Of a stretch of DNA of 64,000 nucleotides, positions 21,496 to 28,679 are shown in pieces (the stretch's first letter is position 1; every line of letters begins with the position of its first letter). The notes beneath the pieces are model-generated. The model was given only the letters and a program-made list of their open reading frames with translations. It ran no database searches and was not told where the DNA came from. The translations under genes were made by a program, and so were the position numbers. The DNA is taken from the NCBI GenBank assembly GCA_963704025.1, contig CAVPGP010000001.1, forward strand, positions 806,001 to 870,000. The letters are read 5' to 3'. The stretch comes from CAVPGP01 sp963704025 (GTDB taxonomy: Bacteria > Actinomycetota > Thermoleophilia > Gaiellales > Gaiellaceae).

Positions 21496-22512
21496 ATGGA
21501 CAGGAGACTCAAGGCGACGGCACTGGCCGCGATGGGCCTGGCGCTCGTGGGCGCGGCGACCGTCACAGCGGCTGGCGGCCGCGGCGGCGACGACGTGATC
21601 CGCGGCTGCGTCGGCACGGGCGGCAAGTTGCGTTTGCTCGAGAACGGGAGCTCGTGCCGCCGACACGAGCGGGCCGTCTCGTGGAACGTGCGCGGTCCGG
21701 CGGGCCCACGCGGCGGAGACGGGCCGGCCGGTGCCCCCGGTCCGATCGGCCCGCAGGGGCCGAAGGGCGAGCGCGGCGCGGACGGCGCGCCGGGCGGTCC
21801 CGGCCCTCAGGGCGGTCCGGGGCCGCAGGGCAGCCCGGGACCGCAGGGCGCTCCCGGGCCGCAAGGCCCGAAGGGCGATCCGGGTCCGGCCGGTCCGGGG
21901 CTTACGTCGCTCGACGCGCTCTCCGGCCTTCCGTGTGGCACGGAGGGCGGGAAGGTCTCGCTCGCCTACGACTCGGCCGGACACGTGGCCATCACGTGCG
22001 GCGCGGCCGGGCCGCCGCCTCCTCCGGCCGGGACGATTCGCGTCAACGAGGTCCAGACCGCGGGCAGCGCCTCGGCGTCGGACGAGTTCATCGAGCTCGT
22101 CAACGCCGGCACCACGGCGGTTGACATCTCGGGCTGGAAGGTCGTCTACCGGTCGGCGGCCGCGACGAGCGACATCACGCTGGCGACGATCCCGGCCGGG
22201 ACGACGCTCGCGGCGGGCAGCTTCTACCTGCTCGGCGGCTCGGGGTATGCCGGGCCTCCGGCCGCCGACCAGTCGTTCTCGACGGGCCTCGCGGGGACAG
22301 GCGGCGCCGTCGGCGTCCGCGACTCTTCGGCCGCCGTCGTCGACGCGGCCGGCTGGGGTACCGCCACGAACGCGCTCGTCGAGGGTGCACCGGCCGCTGC
22401 GCCTGCGGCCGGTTCGAGCATCGGCCGCCATCCGGACGGCCACGACACGAACGCCAACGCGACGGACTTCACCGTCAGCACGACGCCCTCGCCGCGGGCC
22501 ACGAACGGCTAG
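21496..22512 (+). CDS. Secreted collagen-like protein with C-terminal lamin-tail domain, 338 aa
   Basis: Residues 1-26 form a signal peptide (MDRRLKATALAAMGLALVGA, then ATVTAAG). Residues 33-65 form a short Cys-containing segment (VIRGCVGTGGKLRL ... SSCRRHE ... VSWN), a module common just before bacterial collagen-like regions in actinobacteria. Residues 67-135 are 23 uninterrupted G-X-Y triplets rich in Pro, Gln and Lys. A linker with a second Cys pair (PCGTEGG ... ITCGAAG) and PPPPP leads to residues ~180-335, which fit a lamin-tail (LTD) fold: IRVNEVQTAG, DEFIELVNAG, VDISGWKV, then AAGSFYLLGG. LTD domains in bacteria are extracellular and often joined to other surface modules. A triple-helical surface or matrix protein is the likely role. 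ATG 21496 follows GAGAGGAGCACG. Confidence 0.88.
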   Translation: MDRRLKATALAAMGLALVGAATVTAAGGRGGDDVIRGCVGTGGKLRLLENGSSCRRHERAVSWNVRGPAGPRGGDGPAGAPGPIGPQGPKGERGADGAPGGPGPQGGPGPQGSPGPQGAPGPQGPKGDPGPAGPGLTSLDALSGLPCGTEGGKVSLAYDSAGHVAITCGAAGPPPPPAGTIRVNEVQTAGSASASDEFIELVNAGTTAVDISGWKVVYRSAAATSDITLATIPAGTTLAAGSFYLLGGSGYAGPPAADQSFSTGLAGTGGAVGVRDSSAAVVDAAGWGTATNALVEGAPAAAPAAGSSIGRHPDGHDTNANATDFTVSTTPSPRATNG

Positions 22513-22522
22513 GAGCGGCGAA

Positions 22523-22548
22523 CCGGAGCCCGTGTGCCCGGGCTCCGG
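22523..22548. terminator. Bidirectional hairpin between convergent genes
   Basis: CCGGAGCCCG and CGGGCTCCGG form a perfect 10-bp stem with a 6-nt loop, between the stops of the collagen-like gene (plus) and ygfZ (minus). No long T run, as usual in high-GC genomes. Confidence 0.7.
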
Positions 22549-22552
22549 ACCG

Positions 22553-23335
22553 TCAACCGGCGAGCCGGGCCGGCCGTCCCTCGACCGCGAGCGCTGCGTC
22601 CTCCGGCACCTCGACGCGCACGTACGCAAGAGCGAGCCCGGGCACCGCGCTCGTGACGCGGCCGACCGCCTTGCCGGCGAGCACGACCTCGGCGTCGTAG
22701 GCCGGCAGCTCCCCGTCACCGAGCTCGAGCACCCGGAGCACCCGGTTCGCGTGGCCGCGGTAGCGCAGCCGCGCGACGGGCTCCTGGCCCGGATAGCACC
22801 CCTTGGTGAACGAGATCGCCCGCTCGTCGAGCCCGGCCTCGGCCGGCAGGACCCTGTCGTCCAGCTCTCGCCCCCAGCGCGGCGTGCGCGCGAGGATCCG
22901 GAGCCGCTCGAGCTCCGCCTCGTCGGCGTCCGGCTCGATTGCCGAGTCGAGCACCTCGCGCGCCGGCACCCCGTAGTCCCCGTTGGGGATGCCCACGGCT
23001 TCGCCCTCGCCGGCGCCGGCGCCGAAGACGATCGTCGAGATATGCTCCTCGGCCTCGATCTGGCACTTCGCCGCGAACCTCGCCCGCAGGAGCGCCGACC
23101 GGAGCGGCTCGCCGAGGCCGGGCTCCGTCAGCAGCAGGAAGTCGTCCTCGCCCCGCCGCCAGACTGTCATCGGCGCGATCAGCCGTGCCTTCGGCGTCAG
23201 CAGGAGCGCCTCGCAGGCCTCGCCGGCGAGGACGTCGTTGGAGAGCATCCGCTGCAGGAAGTCCGCCGCGTCCGGGCCCTGGACGCGCAGGTACTCGCGA
23301 GGGCGTGCGGCGGCTCGAGGCGTAACGATCTGCAT
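22553..23335 (-). CDS. ygfZ: YgfZ/GcvT-like folate-binding protein
   Basis: A 260-aa protein of the YgfZ group, which binds tetrahydrofolate and supports repair or assembly of certain Fe-S enzymes and tRNA methylthiolation. The family signature KGCYPGQEPVARL sits near residue 180, with the essential Cys present. The N-terminal half has the GcvT-like pattern (LRVQGPDAADFLQRMLSND, LLLTPKARLIA). I choose ATG 23335 rather than GTG 23341 because a TAGACT box ends 7 nt before it, which suggests a leaderless transcript. The gene is divergent from the molybdopterin oxidoreductase gene, with starts only 20 bp apart. Confidence 0.9.
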   Translation of the reverse strand: MQIVTPRAAARPREYLRVQGPDAADFLQRMLSNDVLAGEACEALLLTPKARLIAPMTVWRRGEDDFLLLTEPGLGEPLRSALLRARFAAKCQIEAEEHISTIVFGAGAGEGEAVGIPNGDYGVPAREVLDSAIEPDADEAELERLRILARTPRWGRELDDRVLPAEAGLDERAISFTKGCYPGQEPVARLRYRGHANRVLRVLELGDGELPAYDAEVVLAGKAVGRVTSAVPGLALAYVRVEVPEDAALAVEGRPARLAG

Positions 23336-23341
23336 CGCCAC

Positions 23342-23348
23342 TAGTCTA
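23342..23348. promoter_or_regulatory. Overlapping divergent -10 boxes (ygfZ / oxidoreductase)
   Basis: Plus strand TAGTCT at 23342-23347 lies 7 nt before GTG 23355; minus strand TAGACT at 23348-23343 lies 7 nt before ATG 23335. The two hexamers share five bases in the near-palindrome CTAGTCTAG. Both genes would be leaderless, and the two polymerases could not bind at once. Confidence 0.55.
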
Positions 23349-23354
23349 GGCAGC

Positions 23355-23960
23355 GTGTTCCGTTCCAGGGCAGAGCGGAAGGTAAGGGAGGCCGGCTACG
23401 ACCCGGCACGCCTGCCGCCGGGCCAGTACCTGACCGATAAGTGGCCCGTCCTGCATGCGGGCTCGGTGCCGCGCACCGATCTGGCGACGTGGACCTTCCG
23501 CGTCTGGGGCGAGGTCGAGGACGAGGTCGAGCTCACCTGGGAGCAGTTCAACGAGCTGCCTCGCACGGAGCACACCCAGGACATCCACTGCGTCACCCGC
23601 TGGTCGAAGTTCGACGTGAGCTTCTCCGGAATCCACTGGCGCGAGCCGGCGGCGCTCGCGAAGCCGAGGCCCTCCGCCCGCTTCGCGATCGCCCACGCCG
23701 AGCAGGACTTCACGGCGAACGTGCCCGTGCGCTACCTCGAGGACGACCTCGCCCTGCTCGCCACGCACGCGAACGGCGAGGCGCTCGCGCCGGAGCACGG
23801 CTGGCCGCTGCGTCTCGTGATCCCCGGGAAGTACTTCTGGAAGAGCGCCAAGTGGCTGCGCGGGATCGAGCTGCTCGACCACGACCGGCCGGGCTTCTGG
23901 GAGCGCTACGGGTACCACAACGACGCCGACCCGTGGGAGGAGGAGCGCTACGGGTTCTGA
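23355..23960 (+). CDS. Molybdopterin-dependent oxidoreductase, sulfite-oxidase-like (YedY-type) domain
   Basis: A 201-aa protein of the compact sulfite-oxidase-like family, one molybdopterin-binding domain without heme or dimerisation domain. Family hallmarks seen: DIHCVTRWSKFDVSFSGIHW, where the Cys in HCVTRWS should ligate Mo; a basic residue cluster; and GWPLRLVIPGKYFWKSAKWL near the C-terminus. There is no Tat or Sec signal, so it is predicted cytoplasmic. The substrate cannot be told. Start GTG 23355 is preferred because TAGTCT lies 7 nt upstream (leaderless pattern); the open frame reaches further left but only as antisense to ygfZ. Confidence 0.88.
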   Translation: MFRSRAERKVREAGYDPARLPPGQYLTDKWPVLHAGSVPRTDLATWTFRVWGEVEDEVELTWEQFNELPRTEHTQDIHCVTRWSKFDVSFSGIHWREPAALAKPRPSARFAIAHAEQDFTANVPVRYLEDDLALLATHANGEALAPEHGWPLRLVIPGKYFWKSAKWLRGIELLDHDRPGFWERYGYHNDADPWEEERYGF

Positions 23961-24044
23961 CCCGTTTCGAACCCCTCGTTCGAGCTAAAGATCAGCCCCG
24001 TTCCGTCCGACACATTGTGGTGTAGCACCCTCCCCCATCCCCTC

Positions 24045-24074
24045 GACGAAGGCCCCGTACCCGGGGCCTTCGTC
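24045..24074. terminator. Strong bidirectional terminator hairpin
   Basis: GACGAAGGCCCC and GGGGCCTTCGTC form a perfect 12-bp stem with a 6-nt loop, between the convergent ends of the oxidoreductase gene and the small secreted gene. Confidence 0.8.
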
Positions 24075-24098
24075 TTGCGTGGGGAGGAGTCGTGAGGA

Positions 24099-24374
24099 TT
24101 ACGTGTGGTTCGGGCCGTCGTCGCCACCGCGGCCGTGACCGCCGCGGTCGTCGCCGGCGGGATCGTCCGCGCCGTGGCGCTGCTGCTGCGCCTTGGCCGT
24201 GGCCTTTTGCAGCGTCTTCGCGCGCCCGCCCCGGTCATCACCGGCGGGGTCGTCGGCGCCGTGCCGGACCTCGGTGGACGGATCGTCGGCGGAGTGGCGC
24301 GCCTGGGCGGCGACGACCGGAGCCGCGACGGCAAGGGCGGCAACGAGGCTGAACATTCCGGCGAGCTTCTTCAT
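24099..24374 (-). CDS. Small secreted protein with His/Asp-rich HGADDPAGDDRGG repeats, 91 aa
   Basis: ATG 24374 is preceded by AAAGGAGG at ideal distance. A Sec signal peptide occupies residues 1-23 (MKKLAGMFSLVAALAVAAPV). The mature part is almost all low complexity: RHSADDPSTE, then RHGADDPAGDDRGG twice, separated by a Lys/Gln stretch KTLQKATAKAQQQ, ending in GGDDGPNHT. The regular His and Asp pairs suggest metal (Ca, Zn or Ni) binding, which is inference. No family name is claimed. It stands alone between a terminator and groEL. Confidence 0.8.
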   Translation of the reverse strand: MKKLAGMFSLVAALAVAAPVVAAQARHSADDPSTEVRHGADDPAGDDRGGRAKTLQKATAKAQQQRHGADDPAGDDRGGHGRGGDDGPNHT

Positions 24375-24492
24375 GGTGCTCCTCCTTTTGAGGGTTGCGG
24401 CTGACGCAGCAACCGTGCCGCGATGGCGGTCGGAGGCGCAATTGGACGTTGGTCCCAGGGCTCGACAGGCTGTCGTCGTTCTCCACGAACGA

Positions 24493-24520
24493 GCAAGGGC
24501 GGCCCGGAGGCCGCCCTTGC
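24493..24520 (-). terminator. groEL terminator
   Basis: GCAAGGGCGGCC and GGCCGCCCTTGC form a perfect 12-bp stem with a 4-nt loop just downstream of the groEL stop. Confidence 0.8.
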
Positions 24521-24544
24521 TGTCGAAGCGCAGTCGCGCTCGAG

Positions 24545-26176
24545 CTACATCATCCCGCCCATGTCCGGCATGCCGGCACCCATGCCGGCGCCTGCCTTCT
24601 CCGGAGCCTCGGCCACGACGGCCTCGGTGGTGAGGATGTTCTTCGCGATCGACGCGGCGTTCTGCAGCGCCGAGCGGGTGACCATCGTCGGGTCGATGAT
24701 CCCGGCCTTGACCAGGTCCTCGACCTCGCCCGAGTCGACGTTCAGGCCGAAGCCAGCCTTCGCCGAACGAACCGCCTGGATGACGACGGAGCCCTCGAGG
24801 CCGGCGTTCTCCGCCAGCTGGCGGAGCGGCTCCTCGAGCGAGCGCACGATGATCTGCGAGCCCGTCTTCTCGTCGCCCTCGAGCGAGTCGAACTGAGCCT
24901 TGACCGCGTCGGCCGCGTTGACGAGCGCAACGCCGCCGCCCGGCACGATGCCCTCCTCGAGGGCGGCGCGGGCCGCCTGCAGCGCGTCCTCGACGCGGTG
25001 CTTGGTCTCCTTCATCTCCGTCTCGGTGGCTGCACCGACCTTGACGACGGCGACACCGCCGGACAGCTTCGCGAGGCGCTCCTGAAGCTTCTCGCGGTCG
25101 AAGTCCGAGTCGGTGTTCTCGATCTCGGCCTTGATCTGCTTGATCCGGGCCTTGATCCCCTCCGGGTCACCAGCGCCGTCGATGATCGTCGTCGTGTCCT
25201 TCGTGACGACGACCTTGCGGGCGCGGCCGAGCTGCGAGAGCTTCGTGTTCTCGAGCTTGAGGCCCATCTCCTCGGTGATCACCTCGGCTCCGCTGAGGAC
25301 AGCGATGTCCTCGAGCATGCGCTTGCGGCGGTCGCCGAAGCCCGGCGCCTTGACGGCAACGGCCTGGAACGTGCCGCGCAGCTTGTTGACGACGATCGTG
25401 GCGAGCGACTCGCCCTCGACGTCCTCGGCCACGATCAGCAGCGGCTTGCCGGCCTGGATGACCTGCTCGAGCACGGGCAGAACGTCCTTGACGGCGCCGA
25501 TCTTCTGGTTCGCGGCCAGGATGTACGGGTCGTCGAGGACGGCCTCCATGCGCTCCGGGTCGGTGACCATGTACGGCGACAGGTAGCCCTTGTCGAACTG
25601 CATGCCCTCGGTGAACTCGAGCTCGAGGCCGAACGTCTGGCCTTCCTCGACGTTCACCACGCCGTCCTTGCCGACCTTCTCGATCGCGTCCGAGAGGACG
25701 TCGCCGATCTCCGGGTCGCGGGACGACACGGTCGCGACGCGCGCGATGTCGGCCTTGCCCGAGATCTCCGTGGACTGCGACTTGAGGTTCTCGACGACGG
25801 CGTCGACAGCCGTCTCGATGCCACGCTTGAGGCCCATCGGGTTCGCGCCCGCCGAGACGTTCTTCAGCCCCTCGCGGACGATTGCCTGCGCCAGGACGGT
25901 CGCGGTCGTCGTGCCGTCGCCGGCGACGTCGTTCGTCGCCGTCGCCACCTCGCGCACGAGCTGCGCGCCCTGGTTCTCGAAGACGTCCTCGACCTCGATC
26001 TCGCGTGCGATCGTGACGCCGTCGTTCGTGATCGTGGGAGCGCCGAACTTCTTGTCGAGCACGACGTAGCGCCCCTTCGGGCCAAGGGTGACCTTGACCG
26101 CGTCTGCCAGGATGTCGACGCCGCGCTGAAGCGACCGCCGGGCATCCTCGCTGAACTTCAGCTCCTTGTGAGCCAT
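24545..26176 (-). CDS. groL: Chaperonin GroEL (60 kDa)
   Basis: A 543-aa group I chaperonin of normal length that folds proteins in an ATP-driven double ring with GroES. Seen: LGPKGRYVVLDKKFGAPTIT, the ATP-site GDGTTTATVLAQ, AEDVEGESLATIVVN in the apical domain, GAATETEMKETKHRVEDAL, and the flexible Gly-Met tail GAGMGAGMPDMGGMM. It follows groES by 40 nt on the same strand, so both are transcribed from the CIRCE-controlled promoter. ATG 26176 is preceded by GGAGGAAAG. Only one groEL lies in this window; actinobacteria often have a second copy elsewhere. Confidence 0.98.
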   Translation of the reverse strand: MAHKELKFSEDARRSLQRGVDILADAVKVTLGPKGRYVVLDKKFGAPTITNDGVTIAREIEVEDVFENQGAQLVREVATATNDVAGDGTTTATVLAQAIVREGLKNVSAGANPMGLKRGIETAVDAVVENLKSQSTEISGKADIARVATVSSRDPEIGDVLSDAIEKVGKDGVVNVEEGQTFGLELEFTEGMQFDKGYLSPYMVTDPERMEAVLDDPYILAANQKIGAVKDVLPVLEQVIQAGKPLLIVAEDVEGESLATIVVNKLRGTFQAVAVKAPGFGDRRKRMLEDIAVLSGAEVITEEMGLKLENTKLSQLGRARKVVVTKDTTTIIDGAGDPEGIKARIKQIKAEIENTDSDFDREKLQERLAKLSGGVAVVKVGAATETEMKETKHRVEDALQAARAALEEGIVPGGGVALVNAADAVKAQFDSLEGDEKTGSQIIVRSLEEPLRQLAENAGLEGSVVIQAVRSAKAGFGLNVDSGEVEDLVKAGIIDPTMVTRSALQNAASIAKNILTTEAVVAEAPEKAGAGMGAGMPDMGGMM

Positions 26177-26216
26177 TTCTTCCTTTCCTCCGTTTTCCTC
26201 GCTTAGGTAGCGCCGA

Positions 26217-26528
26217 TCAGACTGCGGCGCGGTCGCCGACGACCTTGGCCAGGACGTCGGACTCGCGCAGGATCAGGACGTCGTCGCCACCGATCTTGAT
26301 CTCGGTGCCGCCGTACTTGGAGAAGATGACCTCGTCACCCTCGTCCACGTCCATCTTGATGTGCTCTCCGTCCTCGTCGCGCGGGCCGGGGCCAACGGCG
26401 AGGACGCGGCCGCGCTGCGGCTTTTCCTTTGCGGTGTCCGGCAGGACGATGCCGCTGACGGTGGTCTCCTCCTCGTCGAGGACCTCCACGATCAGGCGGT
26501 CGCCCAGCGGCTCCAAGTTCAGGCCCAT
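26217..26528 (-). CDS. groS: Co-chaperonin GroES (10 kDa)
   Basis: A 103-aa GroES of usual size. The N-terminus LEPLGDRLIVEVLDEEETT, the mobile loop region VSGIVLPDTAKEKPQRG and VDEGDEVIFSKYGGTEIKIG are all typical. It caps the GroEL ring. The gene is first of the groES-groEL operon. ATG 26528 has a GGAGGG ribosome site. Upstream lie a CIRCE operator and a promoter, so heat-shock control by HrcA is expected, although hrcA is not in this window. Confidence 0.98.
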   Translation of the reverse strand: MGLNLEPLGDRLIVEVLDEEETTVSGIVLPDTAKEKPQRGRVLAVGPGPRDEDGEHIKMDVDEGDEVIFSKYGGTEIKIGGDDVLILRESDVLAKVVGDRAAV

Positions 26529-26592
26529 TCAGAACCCTCCAGTAGACGGTGCGTGTACCAGCTGGATATACCAGCTGTGCTTGTGACAACCT

Positions 26593-26619
26593 CTGGCACT
26601 CTACCTACCCGAGTGCCAG
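26593..26619. promoter_or_regulatory. CIRCE operator (HrcA binding site)
   Basis: CTGGCACTC, exactly 9 nt, then GAGTGCCAG. The known CIRCE consensus is TTAGCACTC-N9-GAGTGCTAA; here the inner seven bases of each half match and the outer bases keep dyad symmetry. It lies 64 nt upstream of the groES start and directly downstream of a candidate promoter. Confidence 0.9.
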
Positions 26620-26623
26620 CGGG

Positions 26624-26653
26624 AGTGTATCGGGCCGCGGCCCCTGTGCGCAA
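26624..26653 (-). promoter_or_regulatory. groES-groEL promoter
   Basis: Minus strand TTGCGC (26653-26648), 18 nt, TACACT (26629-26624). The transcription start would fall at the edge of CIRCE, the arrangement expected for HrcA repression. Confidence 0.55.
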
Positions 26654-26673
26654 GCGATCTAAGCGTCACCGAC

Positions 26674-26679
26674 TAAGAT
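26674..26679 (+). promoter_or_regulatory. -10 box of NUDIX gene (leaderless type)
   Basis: TAAGAT ends 6 nt before ATG 26686; there is no room for a ribosome site, so the mRNA probably starts at or next to the start codon. Confidence 0.5.
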
Positions 26680-26685
26680 CTTCGC

Positions 26686-27111
26686 ATGCGCAGGGAGTTC
26701 TCCGCCGGTGGGGTGCTTGTGCGGCGCATGCGCGGCCGCTGGTGGCTGGCCGCCATCCGCCCGCAGGGTAAGCCTGAGGGCGTCTGGGCGCTGCCGAAGG
26801 GCCTCGTCGACCCGGGCGAGCAGCCGGCCGAGGCGGCGCTGCGGGAGGTGCACGAGGAGACCGGCTGCGACGGTGCGCTCGAGGGGAAGCTCGGCGACGT
26901 CAGGTACGTCTACACGTGGAGCGGCGAGCGGATCTTCAAGATCGTCAGCTTCTACCTCCTGCGCTGGCGCCGCGGCCGGCTCGGCGTCATCGAGCCGGCC
27001 ATGCGCCGCGAGGTAGCCGAGGCGCGCTGGCTCCCGCTGGACGAGGCGCCGCGGCTGCTTGCGTACAAGGGTGAGCGAGAGATGGCCGCAAAGGCCGCCG
27101 CCGCGCTGTGA
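26686..27111 (+). CDS. NUDIX hydrolase, 141 aa
   Basis: A single NUDIX domain of usual size. The NUDIX box G-x5-E-x7-REVxEExG is complete: G39, E45, R53, E54, E57, E58, G60 (GLVDPGEQPAEAALREVHEE then TG). The N-terminus REFSAGGVLVRR and WLAAIRPQGKPEGVWALPKG resemble the diadenosine-polyphosphate / ADP-ribose-type group common in actinobacteria, but the substrate cannot be fixed from sequence. Members cleave nucleoside diphosphates linked to another moiety, using Mg held by the box glutamates. It is divergent from groES and has its own leaderless-type -10 box. Confidence 0.93.
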   Translation: MRREFSAGGVLVRRMRGRWWLAAIRPQGKPEGVWALPKGLVDPGEQPAEAALREVHEETGCDGALEGKLGDVRYVYTWSGERIFKIVSFYLLRWRRGRLGVIEPAMRREVAEARWLPLDEAPRLLAYKGEREMAAKAAAAL

Positions 27112-27171
27112 AACTCGCGCGGAGGCAAGGCACCGCTCTGGGCAACTCGCGCGGTGGCAAGCCACCGCTCT
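27112..27171. repeat. Two tandem 28-nt hairpin-forming copies, 32-nt period
   Basis: Copies at 27112-27139 and 27144-27171 differ at two positions. Copy 2 contains GCGGTGGC-AA-GCCACCGC, a perfect 8-bp inverted repeat; copy 1 is the imperfect version GCGGAGGC-AA-GGCACCGC. The pair sits exactly between the NUDIX stop and the -10 box of the ASCH gene. It may be a REP-type element. Confidence 0.65.
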
Positions 27172-27176
27172 ATGAT
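27171..27176 (+). promoter_or_regulatory. -10 box of ASCH gene
   Basis: TATGAT, 9 nt before GTG 27186. It directly abuts the second repeat copy and supports the shorter start for the ASCH protein. Confidence 0.45.
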
Positions 27177-27185
27177 CCTCGCTCG

Positions 27186-27536
27186 GTGCTCGCGCTCAAC
27201 TTCTACTCCCCGATCGTCGTCGAGCAGCTGCGCTCGATGCGCAAGACCGCGACGATCCGCCTTGGCGACAAGTCGCGCAAGTACCAGAAGGGCCAGATCG
27301 TGGCCGTGCTCGTCGGCGCGCGGTTCGGCCCGCGCCAGCGGATCTTCGACGCGGTGATCGACAAGATCGAGGTCAAGCGCCTCGGCGACCTCTCGCCGCG
27401 CGAGATCGAGCACGACAACCCGGAGATCCGCCGGCCCGAGGAGATGGCGCACTTCCTCGGCCAGCTGTACAACCGCGACGTCACCGACGAAGACCTCGTC
27501 ACGGTGATCCGCTTCTCGGCGATCAAGAACAGCTAA
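27186..27536 (+). CDS. ASCH-domain protein, 116 aa
   Basis: An ASCH fold protein, a PUA-related family thought to bind RNA or nucleotides. Seen: ALNFYSPIVVEQLRSMRKTA, TIRLGDKSRKYQKGQIVAVL, then ARFGPRQRIFDAVIDKIEVK and DVTDEDLVTVIRFS. The frame extends to 27108, but those residues would be translated from the tandem hairpin repeats, so I place the start at GTG 27186, where the domain begins and where TATGAT lies 9 nt upstream. The role of such stand-alone ASCH proteins is unknown; regulation of translation or RNA modification is only inferred from the fold. Confidence 0.82.
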   Translation: MLALNFYSPIVVEQLRSMRKTATIRLGDKSRKYQKGQIVAVLVGARFGPRQRIFDAVIDKIEVKRLGDLSPREIEHDNPEIRRPEEMAHFLGQLYNRDVTDEDLVTVIRFSAIKNS

Positions 27537-27543
27537 CGACCCG

Positions 27544-28620
27544 CTAACGCAGAAAGTCGCGCAGCTCGGCCGGGAGCCGCTCGAGCGCCGAGCGGTCGAG
27601 CTCGTAGAGGACGTAGTAGCCGTCGCGCCGCGGCTCGAGCAGCCCGACCTAGACCAGCGCCCGGAGGTGGCGCGAGAGCGCCGGCTCGCTGAGGCCCACG
27701 AGCGGCGCCAGCTCCTCGGTCGAGCGGGGCCGCTCCGCGATCAACCGCAGCGCCCGGAGGCGGGTCGTGTCGGCGACGGCGCGGAGCGAGCGCACGAGCG
27801 GCTCGGGAACGGGCGCGAGCGCGGCCTGGCGCGCCACGAACGGGGCCGGATAGACGACCACGAGCGGCCACGGGTCGTCGCAGTTGACCCGCGCGTGAGG
27901 CCACATGTAGGCACTCGGCACGAGCATCAGCCGCCGTTCGGGCGAGATCTCGATGGTGTGCTCGTGCGGGGAGCGTCGGACGATCGCGTCGCCCTCCCGG
28001 TGGAGCGCCGAGCCAGTGGCCAGGAGCTCGAGCGCGCCGTTCGTCTCGACGATCCGCCGGCTTTCATCCACGGCCTCGTCCAGCTGCGGCTCGAGCCGCG
28101 CCCACTCGTCGGCGAACGCCTCGTGCCAGTAGCGCTCGAGCAGCCCGACGAAGCGCTCGAGAGCCGCGGCCGGGTCGTCGAGGACGAGCGCCGCGAGCTC
28201 ACCGCCTCCCGGCGCTCCGGCCGTCCAGGCGAGGATCCCCGCGCGCACCTCCGGGTCGGCAAGCCGTTCGGGCCCGCCCGCGTCGGCGACGTGGTAGTGG
28301 AAGAGCGGCCGGGCGAGCTCGTACGCCGCCTCGTCCGGGGACAGTCCCCTGACATGTCCCAAATGGCCCTTGAAGGTGGCCGAGGCGTCGATCTCCGGCG
28401 GGATGAAGCAGTCCGGGAACGCGTCCTCGTAGAGGAACGCCCAGGCGCGGATCTCCCGCTTCAGCTCCGGTGAGACGCGCTGCATGGCGCGGATCCAGGG
28501 GTGCTGCACCGCATGCGCCTTCGGGAAGAGGAGCACGTGCAGGCTCGCCACCGCCTCGGTCAGCGGCGAGAGCGCGAAGCCGACCGACTCGGGGCGGCCG
28601 TCGAGGCGGAAGCGGATCAA
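27544..28620 (-). pseudogene. ArsR-family regulator (DUF5937-like N-domain) with in-frame TAG in the helix-turn-helix region
   Basis: The open frame from TTG 28620 gives 323 aa: an N-terminal DUF5937-like part (MIRFRLDGRPESVGFALSPL, HPWIRAM), a variable middle, and a winged helix starting LRAVADTTRLRALRLIAERP, STEELAPLVGLSEPALSRHL. It stops at TAG 27651-27649, right after RALV. The same frame then continues VGLLEPRRDGYYVLYELDRS and ends at a second TAG at 27544. In intact relatives LV is followed by Glu, so one GAG to TAG change (or sequence error) explains it. The truncated product lacks the wing of the DNA-binding domain and is probably inactive; read-through is possible. It is divergent from the YVTN propeller gene, a possible target. 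Confidence 0.75.
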
Positions 28621-28679
28621 TTGCGAGTTCCCGGAAGAAGTTGCGGCCCGATCGTAGCCCCGCCTAGCGTTGGCCTCCC

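Noticed and set aside
24105..24404. Plus-strand frames opposite the 91-aa His/Asp repeat gene
   Set aside because: The minus-strand gene has a signal peptide and a strong AAAGGAGG site; the plus frames have neither.
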